Below, piece after piece: positions 7,455 through 14,460 of a stretch of 15,584 nt of DNA; positions within the stretch are counted from its first letter, which is position 1, and every line of letters starts with the position of its first letter. The translations under genes were made by a program, and so were the position numbers. This stretch comes from Bacteroidota bacterium (GTDB lineage: Bacteria > Bacteroidota > Bacteroidia > Chitinophagales > Chitinophagaceae). The stretch covers positions 1-15,584 of the forward strand of contig JAEZRB010000078.1 of NCBI GenBank assembly GCA_023412975.1, read 5' to 3'. A model generated the notes under the pieces. It did not search any database and was not told the origin of the DNA. It saw only the letters and a list, made by a program, of their open reading frames with translations.

Positions 7455-8486
7455 ATGATACGTCTCCTTGTCATATTCATATTTGTAGTGATCGCATCGA
7501 AAGGGTTTGCACAAGGATCAGGATTCAGCATTGTAGAAGATAAAGAGAAAAAGCAGGTAGACATTTTATACAATAACAAGTTGCTGACTGCATATTGTTA
7601 TTACGATTCATCAAGGAAGCCGATACTATTTCCTGTCAATACCACAGACGGCGTCACCGTGACACGTGGATTTCCTTTTCAACTTGTTGCAGGGGAACGA
7701 ACCGATCACCCGCATCATACCGGTATCTGGCTGAACTATGAATCGGTCAATGGCCTCGATTTCTGGAATAACTCTACTGCCATTGCACCTGAAAAGCGGG
7801 ATCGTTATGGTACCATTGTTCATGAGAAGCTATTGGAAAAGTCAGCAACAGGCAACAAGGCCTTGCTCGTTACCAGTGCAAAATGGCTCAGGCCCGATGG
7901 GGTAGCGTTATTACAGGATGAAACTCATTATGATTTCCGGGTCTCCGGCAATACATTTATAATAGACAGGTCCACCAGGCTCACGGCACTGGATATACCA
8001 GTACTTTTTAAGGATGTAAAAGACGGGTTCTTTGCGATCCGTGTTGCCAGGGAACTCGAACAGGTTTCTAACGAACCTTCATCGTATGTGGATGATAAAG
8101 GTAATATCACACCGGTAGCAGCTTCCGGCAACGATGTTACCGGCTTGTATCATAGCAGCACAGGTTTGAAAGGCGATTCAGTGTGGGGCACCAAAGGAAA
8201 ATGGGCCATGCTCAAAGGAAAGAAAAAGGGCAGAGAGATCGCTATCGGTATTATTGATCATCCTGCGAACCCCGGTTACCCGGCTTACTGGCATGCGAGA
8301 GGGTACGGGCTTTTTTCCATCAATCCCCTGGGCAGAAAAATATTTAGTAATGGCGCGGAAGAATTAAATCTCACTCTACAACCCGGGCAAACGGTTACAT
8401 TTCGGTACCGGGTCATCATCCATTCGGGTACACTTACAGCAGGTGAGATGGAGAAGTTTAGTAAGGAGTTTGAGAGAATAAAATAG
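7455..8486 (+). CDS. DUF6807 (PmoA-like) secreted protein
   Basis: The 343-aa protein has a clean signal peptide (residues 1-20, ending SKGFAQ), then a single domain of the DUF6807 type, annotated in databases as 'PmoA family'. That name is misleading, since there is no resemblance to a membrane methane monooxygenase. Recognisable segments are the ILYNNKLLTAYCYYD strand, PILFPVNT, the His-rich ERTDHPHHTGIWLNY (81-95) and, near the end, HPANPGYPAYWHARGYGLFSINPLG. The DHPHH cluster could bind a metal or sugar; this is inference. It starts 8 bases after the oxidoreductase stop, so the two are surely co-transcribed and probably translationally linked. This family commonly accompanies Gfo/Idh/MocA and DUF1080 genes in Bacteroidota and Planctomycetota, which suggests a role in the same keto-sugar route. 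Its activity is not established to my knowledge. Confidence 0.88.
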   Translation: MIRLLVIFIFVVIASKGFAQGSGFSIVEDKEKKQVDILYNNKLLTAYCYYDSSRKPILFPVNTTDGVTVTRGFPFQLVAGERTDHPHHTGIWLNYESVNGLDFWNNSTAIAPEKRDRYGTIVHEKLLEKSATGNKALLVTSAKWLRPDGVALLQDETHYDFRVSGNTFIIDRSTRLTALDIPVLFKDVKDGFFAIRVARELEQVSNEPSSYVDDKGNITPVAASGNDVTGLYHSSTGLKGDSVWGTKGKWAMLKGKKKGREIAIGIIDHPANPGYPAYWHARGYGLFSINPLGRKIFSNGAEELNLTLQPGQTVTFRYRVIIHSGTLTAGEMEKFSKEFERIK

Positions 8487-8738
8487 TTGTGGAGCATGTG
8501 TGACAGGTCCGTCATCCGTTCTTCTTAATCTTCCTTATCAAGTTTAAATCGGAAAATTTATCACATTCCAGCCAGAAAAGATCAGTCCAAAGCGATAACA
8601 AAATCACAAACCCTTTCTGGGTAAGGGTGTCAACCTGGAAAAGATCCTTGCTTAGGCAGGTTTTGACTAAAAAACCGATCCTGGTGATGACCTTTTGCCG
8701 GGCAGGACGATATAAGGCCAACACCAAACCATTCCACC
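8487..8738. other. 252-base gap between operon and large lipoprotein gene
   Basis: No convincing gene or terminator is seen. A minus-strand open frame of 71 codons (8512-8727) has no recognisable motif, signal or start context and is treated as chance. The gap presumably contains the promoter of the 8739 gene, but I see no TAnnTTTG close to its start. Confidence 0.4.
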
Positions 8739-11291
8739 ATGCGGCTATTGACCTTATGTTGTGCCATTATGGCCTTTACACCCGTTTTTTTTAGTTGTAA
8801 AAAAGATATTGATAAAGAAATTCCACCTCCTGACCCGGGAGAGTTTATTATCGATACCCGTGAGGTACAGATAGTTTTGCCGTCAGGTTCGACCTTCGAT
8901 CTTTCGGGCAGCAGGGTTGTGTCACCTGCTACGCTGAGCAAAGTAGACGCTTCGGGCAAGGCCAGGATCGCCGACCTGAAGGAAGATCATTACATCGCCT
9001 ACCTGCTCGACAAAGACGATAAACTCGTAATGGCCAGCTTTATAACCGATACAAGTAATACAATTTCGGTAGCAGGGACGGCTAAGGTGCTGTTGTATTG
9101 GGGCTATGGGCTTACGTTTAAACCTGTTGAGGTGACGGAGTTGTATATCAACAACGCAGAGAAGTTAAAGAATGCCACACAATGGTTTGATGAGTTTGAA
9201 AAAATGTTTATCCAGGATCCGCTTGTACTGTCGACAGACAAGTTTGTAAAACCATTGAATGATTACGTGGCAGCCGTTACTAAAAACGAAGTGATCGATA
9301 TTCATTCAAACAAAACAAGCGATCTGCTTATAGATGCAAATGATATACGCAGCGGGTTGCAGGTATCCGAGAGATCATTGTCGCAATTCATCGTCACCAA
9401 TAATTTCCGCCGCCGGGCGCATGGATTTTTATACAAGATGAAAATATTAACGGAAGCGGGGGCGGAGCAGGTGATCAAAGACGATATTGGTATTGACACC
9501 AAGGCGGAGCATGACTTTTATGTCGAACCGGTAGCTGGAGTAACAAGTTTTGTAGGTGAATTGGGAAAGGTGATTGAAGGAGTTGCAATCGAATCCTTTG
9601 CCAAGCAATCCGCACCCTACAGTATCGACCTGGCCGAAAATGAAAATGAAGCCACTTATAAACTAAGGATAGTTGGCCCGGGTCAGCCATACACCAATAA
9701 TACGAAAACAAAGGATGAAATTCTTCAATTGACACGTCTCGAACTGGAAACTTTTGCGCTTGATTTCCTGATGCCGCTGGTTGCAGACGGAGAGGGGGGC
9801 AAAAAGAAGCAGCATACATTTTCTGAAGGCACCAAAGTACAGGTGATCTCCGCTACGGAACAGTTCCTGAAAAGCTTTCCGGATATATATGATGCCGTGA
9901 AAACCGGCAACATCCGCGTCGGCGTGGAAAAAGCGCTCCAGAGCTTCGCCACCAGCGACGGTGTGGCTTACCTGAGAATATTGGCGGTAGCGGGCATTGG
10001 CATCGCCATACATGAAGACCTAAGTGAAAAGACGGAGCAAGCGCTTGAAGTGGTTTATAAAGCTACCGGAGCTATTACAAAGATCGTCGGCACCATTGAC
10101 AAGATCATGAAAGGCTCAGATTTCATCAGGATGGCAGACCATATTATGTCATCACACCAGGTGGAGGAATGGTCAATAAAAGCACGTTCCAGCAAGGTGA
10201 CCCTTTCTCCGTATGAATCAAGCGTGATCCCATTCAAGTACCAGGAGATTAAAGCTGAGATCAAGAATCTGACAGAGAACGCGGACGTTCATCCCTTTTT
10301 CGAATGGAGAACATCAGGGAAGTATGGAACTATTAGCGACACCAAAGGCCACCAGGGCACTTCTTTTGAATCGGCTGACCAGACGGTCAGATACTATAGC
10401 AAGGCTTCCCAGGCCAGTCTGAGCGATGGCGATAACCTGGAATACATTTATGTGAGGGCATTTCTCGGAAGTAAATTTATCGGTGCAGATACCGCTGTGA
10501 TCAACGTAAAAAAACACAAGTATGTGATCAAGCCTGATGGTATCACCCTATCCGGAAAAGAAGGAGCTACTAACAGCGAAGTGCATCTTTACCTTGAACT
10601 TGCCGACGGCAGCAATGAAATAAAACCCAATGGTCATGTTGATTACAAGGTTATCTGGAGCACTGCCGGAGAACATGGTAAGCTTTACGGTAAGGGAATA
10701 GATGCAGTCAGAACATTAACCACTTATGACGACAATGAAGCCTGGTATGATTGTCTTGACAAGGACACTAAAGAAGGTACTGAAAAAATATACGCACGCA
10801 TCTACAGCAGGCCAAAGAATACACCAGGCACAGATTTTACGCTGTTCGATCAAGTAGAAGCTACTATCAAAATAAATAATGATCCCAAAAAACGGATACT
10901 GCATAAACGCCTGACCTATGTTCATGGAGATACCTCTTATTCGGTTCGCAGCAACAACAAGGATTATACAAGTTATTTCTGCCATCGTTCGAAAGTAGTG
11001 ACCTTTGAAGAAGACAAGGACGCCGTGTCCTATCACGTACGCTTTTACGAAGTTTCACCCAGAGTGATTGGCGCGCCAACCAGTCTTAGCTGGAAGGCAG
11101 GCGACCCTTCGCCTTCTGCTCCACCTCATTGGGCAAAACCCGGGTATGCCAATGGTCAATATACCGTGATATATTCCTGGGGTTCATCTAACGGTCCCAG
11201 GGATCCGCACGAGAATGGAGCCAACCCTTATCCAAATGGTACGCCGACTGATGGTACGGGCATGGCGGAGATTACCATTGTCCTGAAATAG
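8739..11291 (+). CDS. Large probable surface lipoprotein of unknown function, 850 aa
   Basis: I do not recognise a family. The first 20 residues are a lipoprotein signal with FFSC at 17-20. The residues after Cys20 (KKDIDKE) are charged, like the K-D/E export signals that send Bacteroidota lipoproteins to the cell surface. Residues about 36-125 are beta-rich (REVQIVLPSGSTFDLSG, SKVDASGKARIADL), carboxypeptidase-regulatory-like in style. The middle (about 130-480) is mainly helical. Residues about 495-712 hold two similar beta modules: FEWRTSGKYGTISD...YIYVRAFLGSKFIGADTAVINV (521-590) and VIWSTAGEHGKLYG...KIYARIYSRP...DQVEATIKI (638-712). The end is Pro/Gly/Asn-rich and aromatic (780-850). It is a single gene ending at a bidirectional terminator. 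A role in binding or adhesion is a guess; no catalytic motif is visible. Confidence 0.75.
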   Translation: MRLLTLCCAIMAFTPVFFSCKKDIDKEIPPPDPGEFIIDTREVQIVLPSGSTFDLSGSRVVSPATLSKVDASGKARIADLKEDHYIAYLLDKDDKLVMASFITDTSNTISVAGTAKVLLYWGYGLTFKPVEVTELYINNAEKLKNATQWFDEFEKMFIQDPLVLSTDKFVKPLNDYVAAVTKNEVIDIHSNKTSDLLIDANDIRSGLQVSERSLSQFIVTNNFRRRAHGFLYKMKILTEAGAEQVIKDDIGIDTKAEHDFYVEPVAGVTSFVGELGKVIEGVAIESFAKQSAPYSIDLAENENEATYKLRIVGPGQPYTNNTKTKDEILQLTRLELETFALDFLMPLVADGEGGKKKQHTFSEGTKVQVISATEQFLKSFPDIYDAVKTGNIRVGVEKALQSFATSDGVAYLRILAVAGIGIAIHEDLSEKTEQALEVVYKATGAITKIVGTIDKIMKGSDFIRMADHIMSSHQVEEWSIKARSSKVTLSPYESSVIPFKYQEIKAEIKNLTENADVHPFFEWRTSGKYGTISDTKGHQGTSFESADQTVRYYSKASQASLSDGDNLEYIYVRAFLGSKFIGADTAVINVKKHKYVIKPDGITLSGKEGATNSEVHLYLELADGSNEIKPNGHVDYKVIWSTAGEHGKLYGKGIDAVRTLTTYDDNEAWYDCLDKDTKEGTEKIYARIYSRPKNTPGTDFTLFDQVEATIKINNDPKKRILHKRLTYVHGDTSYSVRSNNKDYTSYFCHRSKVVTFEEDKDAVSYHVRFYEVSPRVIGAPTSLSWKAGDPSPSAPPHWAKPGYANGQYTVIYSWGSSNGPRDPHENGANPYPNGTPTDGTGMAEITIVLK

Positions 11292-11320
11292 CATAACCCT
11301 TCAGGAAGCTGTATTGGAAC

Positions 11321-11381
11321 ACCAAGGCACGGAGGCACAGAGAAAAATCTTTTTTAAGAAACTGTGACTTTGTCTCTTGGT
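11321..11381. repeat. Imperfect inverted repeat, 20-bp arms
   Basis: ACCAAGGCACGGAGGCACAG (11321-11340) is matched by the reverse complement of 11362-11381 at 15 of 20 positions without gaps, around a 21-nt A/T-rich loop. The CAC-GGAG-GCACAG wording recurs in the inverted repeats at 13203 and 14228. It lies between two convergent genes. It may be a REP-like element or help block read-through. Confidence 0.55.
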
Positions 11382-11395
11382 TCAAAGCCCTGGCT

Positions 11396-11438
11396 AAAAA
11401 AATATACCGGGAAATCGTTTTCACGGTAGATTCTTTTT
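11396..11438. terminator. Bidirectional intrinsic terminator
   Basis: A stem pairs 11405-11414 with 11419-11428 at 9 of 10 positions, with the loop TCGT. Seven A bases lie to the left (11396-11402) and GATTCTTTTT lies to the right. Each strand therefore reads a hairpin followed by a U-run. It sits between the convergent lipoprotein and metallopeptidase genes and can end both transcripts. Confidence 0.6.
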
Positions 11439-11457
11439 AACAGGATCCGCAAAATTT

Positions 11458-12303
11458 TTACAGGTCAGGCGCATTAAATGTATCACCCTGTCTCAAATCA
11501 CCGGTCTGAAATCCTTTCTTAAACCAGTACATGCGTTGGGCCGAAGTACCATGTGTAAAAGCGTCGGGTACCACGAAGCCCTGTGATTGTTTTTGAAGCC
11601 GGTCATCGCCGATGGCATTCGCGGCGTTCAGCGCTTCTTCAACGTCGCCTGTTTCCAGCAGATTTTTTTTCTGGGTATGATGTGCCCACACACCTGCGAG
11701 GAAATCTGCCTGCAATTCCAGCATCACCGAATAGCGGTTATATTCTATCTCGCTTAGCTGCCGCCTCATCTGGTGTACTTTTCCCGCGGTGCCATTGAGG
11801 TTTTGAATGTGATGTCCAACCTCGTGCGCGACAACGTACGCCATGGCGAAGTCACCCGGTGCATTCAGCTTTCTTTGCAGGTCTTCGTAAAAAGAAAGAT
11901 CGATATAAACGCGTTGGTCGTTCGGGCAATAAAACGGGCCCATGGCTGACTGCGCGCCGCCGCATCCCGATTGTGTACTTCCACGAAACAGCACCAGGGT
12001 GGGTTCGGGATAATCTGATCCCTGGTTGGCATATAATTTATTCCAGACGTCTTCTGTTTCCGCCAGCACTACTTTTACAAACTCGGCCCGCTCTTCATCC
12101 TGTGCCTTTTCCTCTGCCGACAGTTCGGTCACATTGTTTCCGGGCATTTGTGGCGGAGGTATACTGGATGAATCAACGCCCAGGAAAGTGTACAACAGGT
12201 AAATGATGACGCCAACGATGCCGCCACCGGCGGCGATACCACCACCGGAGATGCCTCTGCGGTCATCCACATTGGTGCTGCTTCTTCTGCCTTTCCAACG
12301 CAT
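11458..12303 (-). CDS. KPN_02809/YpfJ-type neutral zinc metallopeptidase
   Basis: The 281-aa protein opens with the family's basic MRWKGRRSS segment, then a Gly-rich stretch leading into one membrane helix (about residues 21-42) that anchors it in the inner membrane. The extracytoplasmic domain carries QSGCGGAQSAMGPFYCPND (111-129), with two Cys that may form a disulfide, then VYIDLSFYEDL. The zinc motif HEVGHH follows (H160, E161, H164), and downstream ELQADFLAGVWA (196-207) probably gives the third metal ligand. Length and motif order match the putative neutral zinc metallopeptidase family, usually 280-300 aa. The substrate is unknown. It is transcribed toward the 8739 gene and ends at the shared terminator. 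The start is the ATG at 12303, since the MRWKGRR start is conserved in the family. All key residues are present. Confidence 0.92.
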   Translation of the reverse strand: MRWKGRRSSTNVDDRRGISGGGIAAGGGIVGVIIYLLYTFLGVDSSSIPPPQMPGNNVTELSAEEKAQDEERAEFVKVVLAETEDVWNKLYANQGSDYPEPTLVLFRGSTQSGCGGAQSAMGPFYCPNDQRVYIDLSFYEDLQRKLNAPGDFAMAYVVAHEVGHHIQNLNGTAGKVHQMRRQLSEIEYNRYSVMLELQADFLAGVWAHHTQKKNLLETGDVEEALNAANAIGDDRLQKQSQGFVVPDAFTHGTSAQRMYWFKKGFQTGDLRQGDTFNAPDL

Positions 12304-12640
12304 ATGAATGGTTTTTGTTTAGTTTGGTTAAAGTGTATATTCTCCGTAGAAGTCAGGATGGGACTCTCTCCTAAAGTAAAATAAGTCTGGCTCTCCCGTT
12401 TCATTTTTTCTTCTCTTTTTCCAGGCCAGACAGGCAATTAATACAAGCCTTGTCCCCAACATGACGTATCCAATATTGTTGTTCTTCATGCAGATTGTTT
12501 ATGTTGGAAATGCAATTGGTATGCCACTGTTGATTTTGCAGATCAATGAAAACTGCGACCGGCAGGAAAAACGGAAATAAGTTGTGACAAATCAGCAACC
12601 CATTCTATTTCGTGTGCAGTAAATACTTTTGTGTATTGAC
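12304..12640. other. Divergent intergenic region, about 337 bases
   Basis: This separates the minus-strand peptidase from the plus-strand acetyltransferase and must hold both promoters. Visible items are a TACTTTTG -7-like element near its right end and a perfect 7-bp inverted repeat, CCAACAT (12456-12462) with ATGTTGG (12501-12507), around a 38-nt loop. A 65-codon minus-strand open frame (12401-12598) shows no family features and is treated as chance. Confidence 0.5.
12624..12631 (+). promoter_or_regulatory. -7-like promoter element of the acetyltransferase gene
   Basis: TACTTTTG fits the Bacteroidota sigma-A -7 consensus TAnnTTTG. No TTG is found at the usual 19-21 base distance upstream. 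A transcript starting about 7 bases later would begin almost at the ATG at 12641, giving a nearly leaderless mRNA, or would leave a 30-base leader with a strong Shine-Dalgarno before the ATG at 12668. Confidence 0.4.
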
Positions 12641-13195
12641 ATGACCACATTAAAAGGAGATAAAATTATGCTGATCCCGGCCACACTGGATGATCGCCGG
12701 CGGATCTATGACTGGATGGCTCATTCTGATATAACCTCTCAAATGATGGGTCCGCCCAATTTTGAAGAGAACCCTATCCCGGATTGGGAGTTTTTTGTCA
12801 ATGACTATAATCCCGGTTTTTTTAATGACGAAGACCCCGACCAGGGCCGCAGTTTTATTATCCAGGTGAATGGTGAAAGTGTGGGACATATCAACTACAA
12901 CGAAATTGACCGTAGTACCAATACCGTAGAACTCGATATCTGGATGGCGGGCAGCCGGTATTGCAACAAGGGATATGGTTCCGATGCAATTGAAACACTG
13001 TGCCACTATCTTGTAACCCATCTTCATTGCACGCGATTTATCCTGGCACCTTCGGCGAGAAATAAAAATGCGATTCGCGCCTATGAAAAATGCGGTTTTA
13101 AGATCAGCTCAGAAATCCCGCCAGGTTTTATACCGGATTATGCCGACACCGTGGTGATGATTAAGGATGCGAAGAGTTTAAGTGAGAATAATTAA
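12641..13195 (+). CDS. GNAT family N-acetyltransferase
   Basis: From the ATG at 12641 this is a 184-aa GNAT protein. The first strand and helix read LKGDKIMLIPATLDDRRRIYDWM, the usual start of the RimJ/AAC(6')-like branch. The acetyl-CoA loop is CNKGYGSDAIETL (108-120), a variant of Q/R-x-x-G-x-G, and the C-terminal motif is NKNAIRAYEKCGF (141-153). It transfers an acetyl group from acetyl-CoA to an amine. The spacing and the 'PSARNKNAIRAYEKCGF' wording resemble aminoglycoside 6'-acetyltransferases, but the substrate cannot be called. Start choice is open. TTG at 12629 overlaps a -7 element and is unlikely. ATG at 12668 has a strong site (AAGGAGA at 12654-12660, spacing 7), but would cut off half of the first conserved strand. 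It is a single gene. Confidence 0.85.
   Translation: MTTLKGDKIMLIPATLDDRRRIYDWMAHSDITSQMMGPPNFEENPIPDWEFFVNDYNPGFFNDEDPDQGRSFIIQVNGESVGHINYNEIDRSTNTVELDIWMAGSRYCNKGYGSDAIETLCHYLVTHLHCTRFILAPSARNKNAIRAYEKCGFKISSEIPPGFIPDYADTVVMIKDAKSLSENN
12654..12660 (+). promoter_or_regulatory. Shine-Dalgarno AAGGAGA before an alternative ATG
   Basis: AAGGAGA lies 7 bases before the ATG at 12668. Such a strong site is unusual in Bacteroidota and competes with the upstream ATG at 12641. Because it lies inside the longer reading frame as conserved codons (Lys-Gly-Asp region), it may be a coincidence of coding sequence. Confidence 0.35.
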
Positions 13196-13202
13196 AGGGG
13201 CG

Positions 13203-13258
13203 CACGAAGACGCAGAAACATGCTGCATCACAACGTGTATCCTTTTATTTCCTTCGTG
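13203..13258. repeat. Inverted repeat with CACGAAG/CTTCGTG ends
   Basis: CACGAAG (13203-13209) is the perfect reverse complement of CTTCGTG (13252-13258), around a 42-nt interior. The left arm continues ACGCAGAAAC, in the style of the repeats at 11321 and 14228. It starts 7 bases past the acetyltransferase stop. Confidence 0.4.
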
Positions 13259-13334
13259 ATCGATTCCAAAATAATTGCTGGCTTGAATAAATTCTTGTAT
13301 TGTTATCAAAACCTCTGACCCGCGCGGCTACTAT

Positions 13335-13342
13335 TACTTTTG
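13335..13342 (+). promoter_or_regulatory. -7-like element in a region without a gene
   Basis: TACTTTTG fits TAnnTTTG and shares 11 bases (TACTTTTGTGT) with the element at 12624. No -33 TTG is seen at the usual distance. No normal-sized gene lies downstream on this strand, so it would drive a small RNA or the 35-codon frame at 13402. Confidence 0.25.
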
Positions 13343-13572
13343 TGTTAACAGGGGCTTAATCTATTTTCGGGGCGTCTGATTATTTTTTTTCATCGGAGTC
13401 CATGGATGCCGAACTTCCATTCAGGCCAGCGGAAACGGAACGGAGTTCCGTTTTACCATTTATCCGCACCGCTCGCTTACCCTTAGGATTAAGTCGGCTT
13501 AATCTGTAATTTTCTTGTTGCTATTTTTTGAGGCCGGCGTTTCCCCGGACAGCAATGTTCCAGAATTGGGAA

Positions 13573-14082
13573 TTATTTTCTGTCCCAGAATGGAGGAGGC
13601 TCAATACCCAGGGCTCTCAGGTACACATAACCCTGTCCGCGGTGATGGATTTCATTGTCGATGAAATAGAATAGTATCCAGTGACCCGGACCCTCATACT
13701 GCCCGAACGCATTCACCATTTCCTGGTAACGGTGATCCGGGATCTGCGGCCAGTATGTCTCGATCTGTTCTGTGGTTTCATCCCAGAGTGCAAGTAATTC
13801 CGTTTTTGTTTTTGGCAGTTGCCTTTCAGATGCTGCCCATGAATTACTCCATTCGTTAGTGGCCAGCCCCATCACACCCGGTGCTGCCATATTGATCATT
13901 TCCATTGCCAGTTCGGAGAAAGGACGCATACCTCCAATTGAAAATTCGTATAATTCTTTTTCGGGAAATGCCTCGATTACCCTGCGGGTGAGTCCGCGGT
14001 GGCCCTGCCAGTGATGCAATAATGCATCCTTACTGATCACGTCCGGTTTTGTTTTTTGTGCCTGGGTTGTACTACTTTCCAT
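13573..14082 (-). CDS. DinB-like four-helix-bundle protein
   Basis: The 169-aa protein matches the DinB/YfiT-like superfamily. It has an opening helix (ISKDALLHHWQGHRGLTRRVIEAFP), 'FSIGGMRPFSELAMEMI', a mid helix (KTELLALWDETTEQIETYW) and the closing signature DNEIHHRGQGYVYLRALGIEPP (142-163). Typical members use three His for a metal: one in the second helix and two in an H-x-x-x-H before RGQ. Here the first position of that last motif is Asn143, and the second helix has Glu or Met where His is usual; only H146/H147 remain clear. Metal binding may therefore be altered or lost. Members include thiol-dependent transferases and many unknowns. The ATG at 14082 gives the family length. It is a single gene, followed by a long noncoding gap on each side. 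Confidence 0.85.
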   Translation of the reverse strand: MESSTTQAQKTKPDVISKDALLHHWQGHRGLTRRVIEAFPEKELYEFSIGGMRPFSELAMEMINMAAPGVMGLATNEWSNSWAASERQLPKTKTELLALWDETTEQIETYWPQIPDHRYQEMVNAFGQYEGPGHWILFYFIDNEIHHRGQGYVYLRALGIEPPPFWDRK

Positions 14083-14176
14083 AATGCTTTTTTATTTAAT
14101 AAAGCAAAGAAAATACGGGGTACTGACAACCCTATGGCAGTGGTATTTAGCTGACTAAAATTTCTTGATAAGTGGA

Positions 14177-14196
14177 GGGAATTAGGGATTAGTAAT
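14177..14196. repeat. AATTAGG/ATTAGTAA repeat block, left copy
   Basis: GGGAATTAGG and GGGATTAGTAA are fused here into one block. Their exact reverse complements, CCTAATTCCC (14416-14425) and TTACTAATCCC (14450-14460), lie 220-265 bases away, but in swapped order and parted by a palindrome. Both blocks enclose the 14228-14351 repeat. Confidence 0.5.
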
Positions 14197-14227
14197 CATT
14201 ATTGTTCGGGGAACTCTGGAGATTATA

Positions 14228-14351
14228 AACCACGGCGAACACGGAGGGCACAGCGAAAATGTGCTGCGAACTTAAAAAATCTGCTTTGGAGAACAGGACT
14301 CGAGGTTCATTGGCAATAAACTTCGCCGTGTTCGCAGTGGGCGCTGTGGTT
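14228..14351. repeat. Imperfect inverted repeat with 31-bp arms
   Basis: Bases 14228-14258 match the reverse complement of 14321-14351 at 22 of 31 positions without gaps; the interior is 62 nt. Both arms begin AACCAC and contain GCGAACACGG-type wording. It resembles the smaller repeats at 11321 and 13203 and may be a nonautonomous REP-like or MITE-like element. Confidence 0.65.
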
Positions 14352-14415
14352 CTTAACCCCCTTGATATATTATACCCCTGCCTCACCAAAGAACAGATAG
14401 CAAATAAAGGATACC

Positions 14416-14460
14416 CCTAATTCCCAACCCGATAGCTATCGGGTCCTATTTACTAATCCC
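14416..14460. repeat. AATTAGG/ATTAGTAA repeat block, right copy
   Basis: CCTAATTCCC (14416-14425) and TTACTAATCCC (14450-14460) are the reverse complements of the two halves of the left block. They flank the 18-bp palindrome. The block ends next to the stop codon of the beta-propeller gene. Confidence 0.5.
14427..14444. repeat. 18-bp perfect palindrome
   Basis: ACCCGATAGCTATCGGGT is its own reverse complement. It lies 17 bases past the 3' end of the minus-strand beta-propeller gene. It could form part of that gene's terminator or be a palindromic site of an interspersed type; CGATAGCTATCG palindromes are, as far as I recall, frequent in Bacteroidota genomes. Confidence 0.65.

Larger units (their letters stand above)
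13196..13572. other. 377-base noncoding region with hairpins and a promoter-like motif
   Basis: No gene of normal size fits. Items seen on the plus strand are: TACTTTTG (13335-13342), a -7-like element; a 35-codon open frame from ATG 13402 to TAA 13507, rich in Pro, Arg and Leu, without known motifs; a perfect 8-bp hairpin AAACGGAA/TTCCGTTT (13433-13453, loop CGGAG) followed by a short T-run; a 7-bp hairpin GATTAAG/CTTAATC (13487-13504, loop TCGG); and a 10-bp direct repeat GGCTTAATCT at 13353 and 13496. The order promoter, hairpins, T-rich ends would suit a small RNA or small-protein mRNA. I cannot match it to a known RNA family. Confidence 0.45.
14083..14460. other. 378-base repeat-rich noncoding region
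   Basis: There is no gene here. The stretch is built from nested inverted repeats: an outer AATTAGG/ATTAGTAA set (14177-14196 and 14416-14460), a 31-bp-arm inverted repeat (14228-14351), and an 18-bp perfect palindrome (14427-14444). It separates the DinB-like and beta-propeller genes, both on the minus strand, and must contain the DinB-like gene's promoter, which I could not pin down. Confidence 0.6.

Noticed and set aside
7455..8486. Methane monooxygenase subunit suggested by the 'PmoA' family name
   Set aside because: The protein is a soluble exported domain with a signal peptide and no multi-pass membrane helices; only the database label is shared.
8512..8727. Minus-strand 71-codon open frame in the gap before the large lipoprotein gene
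   Set aside because: No recognisable motif, signal or ribosome site, and its start region overlaps the leader of the plus-strand gene; chance is the simpler reading.
12401..12598. Minus-strand 65-codon open frame with two CxxC-like Cys
   Set aside because: Only loose Cys spacing (KACINC), no family pattern, no start context, and it lies in a divergent promoter region.
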